Shown piece by piece: positions 23,898 through 35,284 of a DNA stretch of 64,000 bases (within the stretch, counting starts at the first letter, position 1; the number at the start of each line of letters is the position of its first letter). Position numbers and translations under genes: made by a program. The DNA comes from Arctopsyche grandis (taxonomy: Eukaryota; Arthropoda; Insecta; Trichoptera; Hydropsychidae). Under the pieces are notes generated by a model. It saw only the letters and a list, made by a program, of their open reading frames with translations. It had not been told where the DNA came from and made no database searches. Where the stretch lies: positions 11,225,501-11,289,500 of the forward strand of contig NC_135362.1 of assembly GCF_051622035.1 (NCBI RefSeq). Reading direction: 5' to 3'.

Positions 23898-24352
23898 ATG
23901 CATTACTTAATCCTGACACGGTTGGAATATCCATCATCGATATCTCTCAAACTCGCGGTATTAAAAAAAATAGCATATCATCAAATCTTCACTATACAAA
24001 AAAAATAATAATTTTCATCTTTTATTCAACTAGGGCCTGACTTCTTATGAAACTCACGTATTATCAGAAAAGTTCACAGAAGACAAAGTCAACTTTAGCA
24101 TCATAGAACCAAATCATATGGAGATTAACTTAGCAGGCTATCAGATGCTCAATATTCTTGCAAAAACTTTTGGGTGAGTAATTCATTTTAAAGATATTAT
24201 ATGTACATATGTATGATTGAAATTAAAAACAGCACTTTTTCTTATTCAGTTACAGGGTAGTAGGACAAGCAATGGCCATGCAATTAACGTCACTTGGAGG
24301 AAGGTCTTTTCAAATAGAAAAAATCGTATGGACACTCGAACAGCAAGATTAA
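23898..24352 (+). CDS. Small protein, possibly GTP cyclohydrolase feedback regulator-like
   Basis: Three exons (23898-23957, 24034-24173, 24250-24352) with good GT-AG borders and introns of only 76 bases join in phase to a 100-residue protein beginning MHYLILTRLEY and ending IVWTLEQQD. The pattern of a short MxYL(I)LxTR-type start, an 'L..LAKTFGYRVVGQ' centre and an 'IVWTLE' end recalls the GFRP family (about 84 residues: MPYLL..T.IR, L..L...GFRV, LVWCLHKE), which controls GTP cyclohydrolase I in tetrahydrobiopterin synthesis. The match is weak, with extra residues in the middle, so identity is uncertain. The coding nature itself is well supported by the consistent splicing phases. There is no signal peptide or membrane segment. 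Confidence 0.45.
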
Positions 24353-24620
24353 TCAAATTTACAAAAAAAAAAAAAATGCTTCATATTGAAAATATGTATA
24401 ATATTTGTATTAAAAAATGAACTTTGTTAAAAAATAAATATTTCAAATAATACTTGAACTCAGTTCTCATATACTAAATACTTATATAAGACAAACCAAT
24501 AACCATTTAAATTAAACCATCAACAAAAACAATAACACCTCAAAATTAAACTACACCTAATAATGTTTTGTATGTTTGCTATTAGATGTTCATCTATTAG
24601 AGCTTATTGGTAGAATGTTT

Positions 24621-25672
24621 TTAGTCTGAAAATAACGAAAAACAACGATTACAATACTTGTATACATTATAATAAATATAATTTAAAAAAAAAATAGTAA
24701 TTACAGTTGCAAAGATTGCAGAAAGGGTTGATGGAACTTCGTATAAAACAGAAGCACATTTAATTTGAGATTCAGCAAATTGTCGCACTCCTTGTAATCT
24801 CTCCGCAGTTGGCTTCATTCCATTTCCCAACCAGTGCAATTCACTAGCTTGATATATACCAGCTACCCCAATTCGCTTTACATACCAACGAGACTAAAAA
24901 AATAAACATCAGTTGCATATTAATCCAACAAACATAACACAAACGAATCTTTGTATACCAACATCTACACTCCTATCACCGGCATAATAGCACACATCAT
25001 CGGAAAACATCAACAAAGACTCTATATACTTATGTGCCATTTTACTACTCATAATTTTCGCCAAAGCAGCACTCCAAGTATCCCTACAAAAAAGCGTAAC
25101 ATATGAATATAATTCAAATAAAAACTAAATACATATACAAGATCAATACTTGTGTGGTTCGAGCATTTCTATTCTGGATACTATAGCATCTTCTACTGTC
25201 TGTAGATAATTTTTATTACTGTTAGTACTTGTCTAAAATGAAACAAAACACTCATTTCAATACGAACAAATGTAACTGTAACAATATTGTAACCATAAAT
25301 ATTGAGATGGTACCTGTTTTAGTTTGTCGGCTAGTTGCGCATTACACGCCATAGAGAAAAAGTGAATCAAATGAACCGATCCGTGAGGAAACAAGGAGTG
25401 CGTAGCTGGTGTATATCCAATAGCTTGTGCTCCACGAGCCAAAGCGTCCTCCGACCATCCTTCTATGCTTACAAATTCTAACGATGCCGACAATATATTT
25501 TTACGTATATTCTCTACATAGGTATCGTCATTCACATTGCTGTTATCATCTTTCGGTTGACTTTCATTGATCGGTGGATTCTGAGGATCACTATCCTTGT
25601 TCGTACATAAGAGTTTCCTTTGCAACGGTTCCAATAACCTTCCACGCGTTGGCACTAGCAGTCGACAAGCTT
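24621..25672 (-). CDS. COQ9: COQ9, ubiquinone biosynthesis protein (5' exon missing)
   Basis: Mitochondrial lipid-binding protein that works with COQ7 in coenzyme Q synthesis; TetR-like fold. The exons on the minus strand are 25672-25314, 25232-25150, 25083-24963 and 24893-24621, in phase. Diagnostic blocks: 'GWSEDALARGAQAIGY', 'HSLFPHGSVHLIHFF', 'EDAIVSRIEML', 'YYAGDRSVD' and then 'RWYVKRIGVAGIYQASEL'. The first visible exon opens at an acceptor (tttttaag) and has no usable ATG, so a short upstream exon with the start and mitochondrial presequence lies above 25672; I could not place it. The last ~20 residues before the stop are AT-biased (Ile/Tyr/Asn-rich), and a GTAATT there could be a donor to another exon, so the C-terminus is uncertain. 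Confidence 0.88.
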
Positions 25673-26022
25673 AAAAACAATAAAATAAATCTAATATGCT
25701 AATAGATTAATTTAAATAAAATAACGTTACGTTCGCAAGCAGTTTTATTAAATAAGTTGAATTAAATATTTACAAAACATTCTAATGTGCACCATACACT
25801 TGATATTTGAATTTTATAATTAAATTTTAGGAATGTAAATCCAATAAAAATCCAAAATAAATAACACATAAATTCGCTAAATATTATACAGGAAAATAAA
25901 TTCAACAGCAAAATTCTTATATATTTATATTTAATTTACAATAGATTTATTCTTTGGCAGTGAGGGTGCACATACATACATACATACATACACAATTTAA
26001 ATAGTGTGTAAACATATTAATA
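25673..26022. other. Intergenic DNA upstream of COQ9
   Basis: AT-rich with a short (CATA)n run near 25975-25991. It must contain, or lie next to, the missing COQ9 first exon, but no convincing ATG-to-donor segment was found. Confidence 0.3.
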
Positions 26023-27314
26023 CAGTAGAACCTCGATTATCCCGATTTTCGATTATCTCGATTGTTGTAAAGAGGGCTGTACACCCGAAACCTCAATTTT
26101 GTTGCCGTTCCTTTCTTCGATATATGTATATATTGAGTGAATGCGACAATATATATCAATATATATATTGAGTGAATGCGACAGTTGCGCTTCGACCAGA
26201 TAAAACGTATTTTAAATTGACAAAATCGAGGTTTCGTATTCTCCTATTTTCTCCTCCGAAACTGGACCAATTTTTATAAAAATTTCATCATCGGTATGAG
26301 AAAGATATGTTCTGTGCAACTATGCTTGTATTTTTTTTTAAATCGACCGTTAAATAAGCACGATGGACTCTTTTCATGGGTGGAAAAAAGATGCGATTTT
26401 ATTGATGTTTGGCGGCTCCTAGCTCCTATAAAAAATAACTAATCAAAAAAATAAAACGAAAGATGCAATCCAATGGTGGATATCCATAGCATATTAAAAA
26501 ATAATTTCTCTAGTGCCATAATTGAGGAAGGGAGAAATCTAATACGTTTGTATGGACAAGGCGCTGGTGTCCAGCCCTCGTAAAAACAAACACAAATTTT
26601 GCTGGTTGGAAATGAATAACATAAAATTTCGAAAATAAGATGAGAAATGAATCGGTTGCCTTCAAAATACTCAAAAAGGAAGTTTGTTTCTTGAAAATTT
26701 GATCGCGATTTAAATATTTATTTTTAATATTACCAATATGGAAAAGAAAACGTGTTAAATTTTTATTAAAAGACAAATTAGATATAATTAACGTTTTAAA
26801 AAGCGGTATCTTAGAAAGTTTTTTGTCAAATAAATATGATGTTGGAATGTCAACGATCTCGGTTATAAAAAAACAAAGTGAAAACATTATGAAGTTTACT
26901 GATTCTTTAATGTCAGCTCAGAGCATAAGGCTATGAAAAAATCAGGAAACGAAAAAGTCGAAGAGTGTATTTTTACTAGCCTCTTCTTACTTCGCTTTCG
27001 ATTTTTATGTGGTTCATACAAAGACAATCGTGTGAACAACCGATATCTGGTCCATTATTGTATGAAAAGTATTCGCGATTTGGCAGCTACAAAAAAACAC
27101 CTAACTTTAAGCAAAAATCCATAATTGAATTTCGTAATAAAGAATAATTTAATATTGATCTTCATGTTTTTATATGTATGTATATGTAAATGTAGACAAA
27201 TAAAAATTATGCATACTGAATTTACACGTCTTTGTGATTTTTTCGATTATCTGGATTTTTCATTATCCGGACTACCTTCATCCCCAATTAGGCCTGATAA
27301 TCGAGGTTCTACTG
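26023..27314 (+). mobile_element. Dead pogo/Tigger-type DNA transposon
   Basis: The ends are CAGTAGAACCTCGATTAT and ATAATCGAGGTTCTACTG, the classic Tigger/pogo terminus; TA precedes the left end, and the right-hand TA has decayed to AA. Inside, the plus strand at about 26775-26935 reads 'KLDIINVLKSGI' and 'YDVGMSTISVIKKQSENI', the CENP-B-like DNA-binding region of these transposases, then shifts frame to 'KKSGNEKVEE'. Frame changes and stops make it inactive, and the DDD catalytic part is not recognised. A ~35-bp unit with 'ATATTGAGTGAATGCGACA' is duplicated near 26120-26190. Confidence 0.85.
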
Positions 27315-27356
27315 AAACTATAAAATCACAATAAGCTCTTAAAACGAGTAGATGAG

Positions 27357-27362
27357 TTTATT
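27357..27362 (-). terminator. Glomulin polyadenylation signal
   Basis: AATAAA on the minus strand, 17 bases after the glomulin stop, giving a very short 3' UTR. The signal lies only about 45 bases from the edge of the Tigger element. Confidence 0.5.
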
Positions 27363-27378
27363 AAAGCAGTATTTAATC

Positions 27379-29115
27379 TTAACGAGCTGCGAGGCACTCT
27401 TGAAGTCGACACAATAAACTATCCACCAGATGCAATGCATTCAAAGCGGAATTGACGACTTCTTCCTTGTTTTCAATGGGCAACGAATCAAGCGGTGAGC
27501 CGGCGATTGTTACTGATATCATTTTTTCTTCGATTGAAGGTTGCGTAAGTTCCCTCAATTTCACTTCATAATGAGCACGCGACATGCCGAGTCCTTCACG
27601 CAGCGGCTTCAAAAACTCACTATCTACATCTTTCATATAATTCCACACTCCAGTTACGTTCTCTGTATCTTTCAGAACAATAAATCTCAAAAGATTCAAT
27701 GTTGAAATTATGTGATCGGCCGATTCGACTATGTCAGTTTCAACGCCGTTGTTCAACTTGCAAGCGAGTCTTAAAATTTCTCGTAGACGTTTATCCTTGA
27801 ACCATAATATTCGATCGCCGCCACCTTTGAGCGCCTCGAACAACATGTCTTTATATAAGGTTATTATGTATCCTTTTATCCCTGAATGCTCAAGAGTGGG
27901 TAACAAACTTGATACTATCAAATAACGTCCCTTATCTTCAAATTTAAATATGAATTCTTTTAAAATACACACAGATTCCTTTCTTATGAATTCAGCAGGA
28001 CAATATACTGCAGTGCTACAGAAAAGTTTAACTAGAGCTTGATGTTCATTAGAAGAGAGTAAAGAAGCTGAAGAGTTCGGTGAAAGAAATCCTATCAATG
28101 TTTTTGCCAATTTTAAACCTTTGTATTGTAAAGTGCTCGACTCTTGTTTAATCATATTGACAACGAGCCCTAATAATTCTTGATAAATATACATCGGTGA
28201 ATAAATTTGAGGTAAAAGTGGCGCAGGTAAGCCTTCTGCTAGCAATAAGTAATACAATACACCTAGACTGATCGGTGATAATTTTTCATCAAAAAGGAAA
28301 ATATCAGTCGGTGCATCCTCATAAACTCCATCAGAATTAGTTTTAGTGCGCGGATGACACTTCTGTTGGACATATTCTAAAAATCTATACAAATTTTCAT
28401 TTATGACGCACAAATCTCTAAAAATTTGTTCGGCGAGGACTCTAGGTTGATTCTTCGTTTTACCATCGTATTCTAAATCCAAATAAGCGAACGGCTTCCC
28501 TAGCAAATCTATCATAAAACAAACCATAATGTCTTTGATAGATGAAGTTTTTTTATTCTTCGATATCTGTTCGACAAAGTAATCATAAAACGTCGGCAAT
28601 TCAGTATACACTTTGATAATCCGTCGTCCATTCTCATCACAGTCAGTCAGCAACCTTTCACGATTTGACAAATCAAAGTCTTCGGGCAGGGGAAGTTTTT
28701 CAATATATGTGAGAATAGTATTAACGCACCATTCCAGCGATCGACCCCGTTTATTGGACAGGCGAATCATCACATTTTGTAGCGGCTTTAGTACGGCAAT
28801 GAATCGAGCATCGTTTTTCGCAACTTCCGCTTGCTCGATGAGCTCGAGTATGACTTCTTCGGGATTTGCCTTGTCGGCGACCACCATCAGCAGTCGTTCG
28901 CAACATCTCTGCAGAGCGGGCCACCGAATAATGGTATCGTCATTTATTCTGTCTAATAGATGAGGTATTAAATCCCAACAGTTGTCTTTGAGCGCAGCAG
29001 CATATTTATTATCGTTGGGGAGCTCGAGTGCTTCTTTGAATTTCCCAGCGTCTAGATGAACTCTGACCGCATCTAACAACTCCTGAGACAATGACGAAGG
29101 TGTATCCATTTTCAA
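27379..29115 (-). CDS. GLMN: Glomulin (FAP68 family)
   Basis: One uninterrupted frame of 578 residues, close to the ~594 of human glomulin. Glomulin is a HEAT-like helical protein that binds the RING protein RBX1 and damps cullin-RING ubiquitin ligases; it was also described as an FKBP-binding protein. The C-terminal half is clearest: 'STLNLLRFIVLKDTENVTG' (human STLNLLRYLVIKDNEN), 'FLKPLREGLGMSRAHYE' and 'SVTIAGSPLDSLPIENK'. 'LEHSGIKGYIITLYKD' and 'SPMYIYQELLGLV' also fit. No membrane segment is present. The start is the first of two nearby Met codons (M-K-M-D). It is intronless, unlike the neighbouring genes, but with no sign of retroposition. Confidence 0.93.
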   Translation of the reverse strand: MKMDTPSSLSQELLDAVRVHLDAGKFKEALELPNDNKYAAALKDNCWDLIPHLLDRINDDTIIRWPALQRCCERLLMVVADKANPEEVILELIEQAEVAKNDARFIAVLKPLQNVMIRLSNKRGRSLEWCVNTILTYIEKLPLPEDFDLSNRERLLTDCDENGRRIIKVYTELPTFYDYFVEQISKNKKTSSIKDIMVCFMIDLLGKPFAYLDLEYDGKTKNQPRVLAEQIFRDLCVINENLYRFLEYVQQKCHPRTKTNSDGVYEDAPTDIFLFDEKLSPISLGVLYYLLLAEGLPAPLLPQIYSPMYIYQELLGLVVNMIKQESSTLQYKGLKLAKTLIGFLSPNSSASLLSSNEHQALVKLFCSTAVYCPAEFIRKESVCILKEFIFKFEDKGRYLIVSSLLPTLEHSGIKGYIITLYKDMLFEALKGGGDRILWFKDKRLREILRLACKLNNGVETDIVESADHIISTLNLLRFIVLKDTENVTGVWNYMKDVDSEFLKPLREGLGMSRAHYEVKLRELTQPSIEEKMISVTIAGSPLDSLPIENKEEVVNSALNALHLVDSLLCRLQECLAAR

Positions 29116-30557
29116 TATATTAAACGTTTAAATTTTCTTTCCGATGTTCCTGGAAGGGAGATTATAAAAGAGATGTTCAAACTTCCCACTCTAAAAAGCG
29201 CATTATTTAAACATGTATAAATGCATATCCTCAAAGCCAAAGAACAGTTTAAAAAATCAGATTAAAAATAAGACTGTTAAACTAAAATATAATACAAAGA
29301 TGAAATTTCAATTTCATTATTGTGAAATTGAAACTTGATGAGACAGTGCTTGTATATTAGCGTTATCAAAATATGTGACAATATTAGCTGCAGAAGATAT
29401 TTTTAATGACATGTACTGCATTTTTCCGTAGTAATTTTGAAGAATTAAAGCATTCTGTAGTAAATGATTTCCACTGCATTCAGATCAAGTTTAAACTTCC
29501 AATACTTGCCATCGGTCTGACTACTTAAGTTGAACTTTAGCACTTCAACTGGAAAACATCCTTTGCACAACTTTTGAATAGGTTATGAATTTATGGCAGG
29601 TCATGAATTACAATCAACTTCAAATTTGTATAAATGATTAAGAAATGGTCAGCGATCAGGTGAAATGTAATTTCCGTCAAATTAGAATTAAAAAAGCAAC
29701 TCACAAACAGCAAAAGCTGAACGCAACATGACTGCCATTTGAAGATATCGACCGCACCGTAATGACAGCTCGTGACGCTTCAAATTCACACTGCAATCAT
29801 TGCTACCAATCCATATTATCATTGCACAAATTTTCAATATGAGGAATGTTGAAAAATTTTTGAAATCGGGTACAGGTTTAGATGAAATGTATGCATCAAT
29901 ATGGTTTGCAATTTGCATATAAAGTTATGGAAATATTTTTTTTGTATCAATATACATATGTATAATATAAATTCACAACAACCAATCAATACTCAACATA
30001 TGACAAGTTCAATGAAACGAAAAATTTGAATTAGCAATCATTTTATTTATTCGATCAATGTGCTTCAATCAAGGCTGTGGATTCAAAGACGTAAAAATTC
30101 AAACGATTCTGACTGTTTTTTTTTTTTTAATATTGCTTTAAATAAATAAAATACAATATAATGTCATTTTCCATGGATATCAGAAAGAAAAACAACACTT
30201 TTTTCTGATACTCAATACCGACGATTGAAGATGGAAAAACAAAAGGCAATGTAAAAAAAGACGCATCATCAACATCAACTGCTTTAAATATCGACAATAT
30301 CGACTGCCCAACCGTCCGAAATTATATGCGAACCAGGCAGTATATGTCGGAGTATTTCAACAGGTAAAAGTCGAGCTAATTCAGGATGCGCCAATACTAA
30401 AGTACTCGAAAGAGCAACCAATGACAGGAAGGAGCGGGTTGACCGAGTCTCACTTCCGAGCCTAGAGGGTCCGCCCTGTCGAGAATTCCGACTTTTACCA
30501 TATAGAAATATTTTGTGGAAAAAGTCCTGGTTTTGAATTTGAAAAAAAATGACCATC
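29116..30557. other. Intergenic DNA, mostly featureless
   Basis: AT-rich. A small fragment of a Merlin/IS1016-like transposase is the only recognisable item (30288-30400). No gene is seen. Confidence 0.4.
30288..30400 (-). pseudogene. Merlin/IS1016-like transposase scrap
   Basis: The minus strand encodes 'ELARLLPVEILRHILPGSHIISDGW', of which 'I..PGS.I.SDGW' matches the conserved block around the second catalytic Asp of Merlin-type (IS1595/IS1016 group) transposases. It ends in a stop soon after, and I see no terminal repeats. The assignment rests on one motif. Confidence 0.4.
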
Positions 30558-30560
30558 TTA

Positions 30561-30957
30561 AAGTCTCAGCACACTTGCCGGATCGTCGGCCGCATTGAGG
30601 GGGGAAGCCGCAATCCACCTCGATCGTAACAATTTTTAAAATTTCCTCCCATGCTCGTCTCTTTGCGATCCTATCACTGTAGCTTTCGTCTTTCAAGTCC
30701 CAAAGGTATACTCTATTTTGGACTTCAAAAACGAATCGACCGGTGTCTAAAATCGTGTAGTACTCAAGTTATACACGAATGCGCGCGCCTTCGACCGACT
30801 GACAACCGCATGCGGAATTGAAACATCCGCAGAGGCCTGCGGTTCGCACGACGGGCTTGCGGGCGGTCCGCATAGTGTGGCGGCTATCGCTCATTTGTAT
30901 GAAAACGGACGTAACGGGAGAACCACACCGGACGGTCCGGTAAGTGTGCTGAGGCCC
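30561..30957. mobile_element. Harbinger-like MITE A
   Basis: A 397-bp element with inverted ends containing CTCAGCACACTTGCCGGA (left) and TCCGGTAAGTGTGCTGAG (right), flanked by TTA (30558-30560 and 30958-30960). A TTA duplication fits PIF/Harbinger. There is no transposase frame. Its right-hand TTA is also the left-hand TTA of the next element. Confidence 0.7.
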
Positions 30958-31109
30958 TTAAGGTCTGTTCATACCTATCCAGCACGACCCGTATCCTGCA
31001 GGTGTCATGCAAGTGCGGATAGTATTCTTTGGTAAATTCTATATGGACGCGCATGAATGCGTAAATGCGCATGCGCGAATGATTATATGAATATGTCCAT
31101 ATAATGTAC

Positions 31110-31747
31110 TGTTCCGACCAAGTCTTCATGGTCAGCTTTCGTGGCGTTACGACCAAAGGAGCCGTTTTGGAGGGAGATCGGCGCCGAGCGCGCGTCCCCG
31201 CCTCCTATTCGTTTTCCGCTTCGGTCGAGTGAACATCTCTGTTCGCTACCGAGTTTGTTCCCACCACCGAGTCCCGATCAGCTCAGCCTAGATCGGCAGA
31301 CGATACTGGAAGTACAGCTTCAGTATACGTCCGGTGAGAAGTGAGGAAATCCTGGTCTTTCTTCGTCGAAGTCAGATCACGTAGTCACGTGAGGAGTGAA
31401 GTTATCATAACCTCTCGAACACGTGCGCGCTAATTTCACGACGGACTCCCCCCCCCCCTGCTTATTCTCTGTATTTATACATATATAAAATACAGTCACC
31501 ATACAAACAGAATTACAACCTGTTTTTATTATTATACAATTTCCTCCCTTTTTCCACATCACGCATCCCACGCACATTACGAAGGAGAAAGGGACATAGC
31601 AGAGCAGCCGACATCAGCAGAGACCAGACCACCGACGACGAAGGAAGGCACCTTGAGGAAACCAGCCCCGCCCAAGCTTACCACTAGCTATCTCAGAAAA
31701 CCGACTTCCGGGGTGCTCTCGAGTTGAACATCCCTGGAGTCTGTACA
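31110..31747 (+). repeat. 5' LTR of the Bel/Pao element
   Basis: Direct repeat of 34647-35284. Starts TG, ends CA. Confidence 0.9.
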
Positions 31748-31920
31748 TTTGGTCCTTCGAGCCGGATGTCTTCAGAGCTGGTCTTCCAACGTCGTCGAAT
31801 CCAGGTTGGTCGTAATTAGCATTTTTCTGTTGTTGTTGCTATTTTTTTTGGTCGTCAACTTCCATTTTGTTTTTTCCCGCGTCCATTTTTTCCTTTGTTT
31901 GATTTCGTCGCATTTCAATA

Positions 31921-34221
31921 ATGGCGTCTTTGAGTACGCTTAAAAATACGCGGAAAAGAATTCGCGCTCGGTTAACGAGAAACGCGAATCAATTGGGGGA
32001 CGATCTGAGCATCTTCGAGCTCAGAATCAGGCTCGAAACAATCAGACCATTACTGTCTGAATTCGAAGCGATCCAAGCTCAGATAAACGAGCTGGACCAA
32101 GAAGAGGCGCAGGCCTCCGAATCCGTCGTGGACCTATTTGATAGGGAGCATATGGCCGCCTTCGTGCGATGCACCGAAGCAATCAATTTGCGTGAGCCGC
32201 AATTGAGCGCTTCACCGTTAGATGGCGCTAACCTCACAATGTCACCTGTACCGCAATCAAATTCGGCAATAAAATTGCCCCGTTTGGAGTTGCCCACCTT
32301 CGAAGGCAACGTCCAAAATTGGCCGCTTTTTTCACAACGCTTCTTGGCCGCTATGGCCGGCGAGAGTTCGCAAATCGCCCGGTTCCAATACTTACTAGGA
32401 AGCCTAAAAGGAGAGCCCCAACGTTTAGTTGACGGCTTGGAATTAGCTTCAGATTCATTTACGAGCGCGTGGTCCATTTTGGATCAGCGCTATAACAACA
32501 AGAAAATTATTGTTCAGCATCACCTTCAGGCATTGCTTGAAGCCGAGCCAGTTGTGAGCAACAATCACGTCAGTCTGCGTCGTCTCATAGATGATGCCAA
32601 CATGCATGTACGTGCGCTCGTTAACTTGGGCGTCCGGGTCGAGACCTGGAACGAGATTCTGGTGATGTTTATCACCAGAAAACTCGACCGGAGTACACTT
32701 CAGCAATGGGAGCTTCAGACTCCCAAGTATGAAGACTGCACGTTTAGCAAAATAATGCATTTTCTAACGTGCCAGTGCCAATCGATGGAAAATGCCGACT
32801 TCGTCTTAAAAAGCGAGTCGAATCCTCGACCAAGAACTATTACGAATCCGAAGGCAGCAGTTCTGCATGTGAGGAGGGAACGCCCCTCCTGCATCAGTTG
32901 CAGCGGAAGTCATTCTCTGCTAGCCTGTCCATCATTCCGCCAAATGAGCGGTGATGAGCGTAGGTCGAACGCCATAAAATGTCGACTATGTCTCAACTGC
33001 TTGAGGCCAGGGCACATAGTTCACGCGTGCCAAACAAAGCAGAGATGCTTCAAATGCGGTCATGCCCATCACACCATGTTACATGACTCAACTCCATACC
33101 AAACTTCGCCTTCAAATAAGGCCAAACATTATCGGAGCCCCAAGAAATCAGAGAACGCCAAACCCGTAAAATCATCGTTGGTTTTACACTCGGTGAGACG
33201 CGTATCGCCTTCTCACGCCCGAACTGTCCTGTTATCCACCGTGGAAGTACAAGTTCGCGGCGGAGATGGGCGTTCGCACAAGGTTCGAGCATTGTTAGAT
33301 AACGGCTCCGAACTCAACCTCATCTCTGAAGACTTAAGAAGGCGACTCGCCTTAAAGTCGAAAAGGATGGACGTCAACCTGGTAGGAATAGGTTCAAATA
33401 GGACGTCCATTACTAGTGGCGCGGTAATTCGAATTCTACCGCGCATCCCCAATCAGGGCTCCAGTGTTGATCTCGATTGCGCAATCATGCCCGAGATCGC
33501 GAATCAACTTCCATCGCGCAACGTGTCCGAAATTCGGAGCCATTTGCCGCTTCATCTCCCCCTTGCCGATCCGTCATTCGATATTCCCGGTACAGTGGAT
33601 ATGGTGATAGGCAGCGACGCCTATCATGCGATGTTACGCAATGGCAAACGTACCATTTTAATTCCCTCCAAGTCACGCGGTGACAGAGGAGGACGCATCG
33701 CGATGATGAATACAGCTTTCGGCTGGATATTGGGCGGCTCTCTAGAAGCGCCCACAGTTTCAAGCGATTCTCGGAATTGCCATCACACAACGGGTCGTGA
33801 TCCGTTATCTTGTTTTGGCGCGAGACGTCCAGTCAAGACAGTTACGCGTCCCCTGGACGAATCGCGTATTTACGCGGAACGAAGATTCCGCTTGCCGAAG
33901 CGCAATGTACCCGCGCCCTTTAACCCTCACATCTTTCGACCTTCCCAACCTAGCTCCCATAACTCCTGGCCAGTTCCTAGTTGGCGCACCACTAGTTGCG
34001 CAACAGCAGGAGGATCTGGTCGATCAACCCGGAGCGAGGGTGCTACCACACCAGCACATGCAGCAGCGGCCCCAGGCAGACAGGGGCACAGGAGTAGGTC
34101 CTACTACTCATCCATCAGCAACACCAAGCGAGCAGTCCGGCGAGTAGCTCGACTGCCAGTCGAGCAGCACTCAGTGAATTTGTGCAACGGTGTGGCGAGC
34201 GTTCATAACGTCCCACATTAA
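31921..34221 (+). CDS. Gag/protease frame of the Bel/Pao element (fossil)
   Basis: An open frame inside the LTR element. Parts in order: a helical Gag-like domain of the DUF1759 kind ('KLPRLELPTFEGN...WPLF'), a Cys/His region with CCHC-type knuckles ('CFKCGHAHHTMLH'), and a retropepsin-like DUF1758 region ('VRALLDNGSELNLIS'). It is part of a non-autonomous element and is not a host gene. Confidence 0.85.
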   Translation: MASLSTLKNTRKRIRARLTRNANQLGDDLSIFELRIRLETIRPLLSEFEAIQAQINELDQEEAQASESVVDLFDREHMAAFVRCTEAINLREPQLSASPLDGANLTMSPVPQSNSAIKLPRLELPTFEGNVQNWPLFSQRFLAAMAGESSQIARFQYLLGSLKGEPQRLVDGLELASDSFTSAWSILDQRYNNKKIIVQHHLQALLEAEPVVSNNHVSLRRLIDDANMHVRALVNLGVRVETWNEILVMFITRKLDRSTLQQWELQTPKYEDCTFSKIMHFLTCQCQSMENADFVLKSESNPRPRTITNPKAAVLHVRRERPSCISCSGSHSLLACPSFRQMSGDERRSNAIKCRLCLNCLRPGHIVHACQTKQRCFKCGHAHHTMLHDSTPYQTSPSNKAKHYRSPKKSENAKPVKSSLVLHSVRRVSPSHARTVLLSTVEVQVRGGDGRSHKVRALLDNGSELNLISEDLRRRLALKSKRMDVNLVGIGSNRTSITSGAVIRILPRIPNQGSSVDLDCAIMPEIANQLPSRNVSEIRSHLPLHLPLADPSFDIPGTVDMVIGSDAYHAMLRNGKRTILIPSKSRGDRGGRIAMMNTAFGWILGGSLEAPTVSSDSRNCHHTTGRDPLSCFGARRPVKTVTRPLDESRIYAERRFRLPKRNVPAPFNPHIFRPSQPSSHNSWPVPSWRTTSCATAGGSGRSTRSEGATTPAHAAAAPGRQGHRSRSYYSSISNTKRAVRRVARLPVEQHSVNLCNGVASVHNVPH

Positions 34222-34646
34222 AGTTGGCGCGTTGTTTGTATCTGTGTTGTGGATTCAGTTTATGTGTTTTAACTTAAGTTTTTGAGTTGCTTTTCTTTTA
34301 TGCTTCTCTTGTTGGTTTGATTGGTGCTTTGTAATGGAGCTATCAGGATAGATTGGGACATATAACGGTTGAACAATATTGTTACCTAGCATTGGTGTTG
34401 GTTATTTGTTGGTGTTTTGGTTGTTTGTTTGTCTATTTTTTGTTTGTTTCTTGCCGGCTTAGTCAGCTGCTTATGTAGGATGGGAAACTGACGGTGGACT
34501 AATGTTATTTTGTTTGCTGACTGGGTTATTTTGTTGTTATTTTTTTGCTTATTTGCTTGGTTTTTGTGTATTTCATTAGTCGCTTGTGCACCATTAATTC
34601 TTGTTTGTTTTGGAATTCGATCCTCTGACTTCCAACGGGGGGAGTA

Positions 34647-35284
34647 TGTTCCGACCAAGTCTTCATGGTCAGCTTTCGTGGCGTTACGACCAAAGGAGCC
34701 GTTTTGGAGGGAGATCGGCGCCGAGCGCGCGTCCCCGCCTTCTATTCGTTTTCCGCTTCGGTCGAGTGAACATCTCTGTTCGCTACCGAGTTTGTTCCCA
34801 CCACCGAGTCCCGATCAGCTCAGCCTAGATCGGCAGACGATACTGGAAGTACAGCTTCAGTATACGTCCGGTGAGAAGTGAGGAAATCCTGGTCTTTCTT
34901 CGTCGAAGTCAGATCACGTAGTCACGTGAGGAGTGAAGTTATCATAACCTCTCGAACACGTGCGCGCTAATTTCACGACGGACTCCCCCCCCCCCTGCTT
35001 ATTCTCTGTATTTATACATATATAAAATACAGTCACCATACAAACAGAATTACAACCTGTTTTTATTATTATACAATTTCCTCCCTTTTTCCACATCACG
35101 CATCCCACGCACATTACGAAGGAGAAAGGGACATAGCAGAGCAGCCGACATCAGCAGAGACCAGACCACCGACGACGAAGGAAGGCACCTTGAGGAAACC
35201 AGCCCCGCCCAAGCTTACCACTAGCTATCTCAGAAAACCGACTTCCGGGGTGCTCTCGAGTTGAACATCCCTGGAGTCTGTACA
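34647..35284 (+). repeat. 3' LTR of the Bel/Pao element
   Basis: Direct repeat of 31110-31747, almost identical to it. Confidence 0.9.

Larger units (their letters stand above)
31110..35284 (+). mobile_element. Bel/Pao LTR retrotransposon, non-autonomous
   Basis: Two 638-bp direct LTRs (31110-31747 and 34647-35284; TGTTCC...TGTACA) are flanked by the 5-bp duplication TGTAC (31105-31109 and 35285-35289). A primer-binding-type sequence starts right after the 5' LTR (TTTGGTCCTTCGAGCC), and a purine tract (GGGGGGAGTA) precedes the 3' LTR. The internal part encodes Gag-like and protease-like regions of the Bel/Pao kind; reverse transcriptase and integrase are not recognised, so the element is not whole. 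The LTRs differ by about one base, which means a recent insertion. Confidence 0.9.

Noticed and set aside
33797-34147. Second open frame overlapping the Bel/Pao Gag/protease region
   Set aside because: Part of the same LTR element; not treated as a separate gene.
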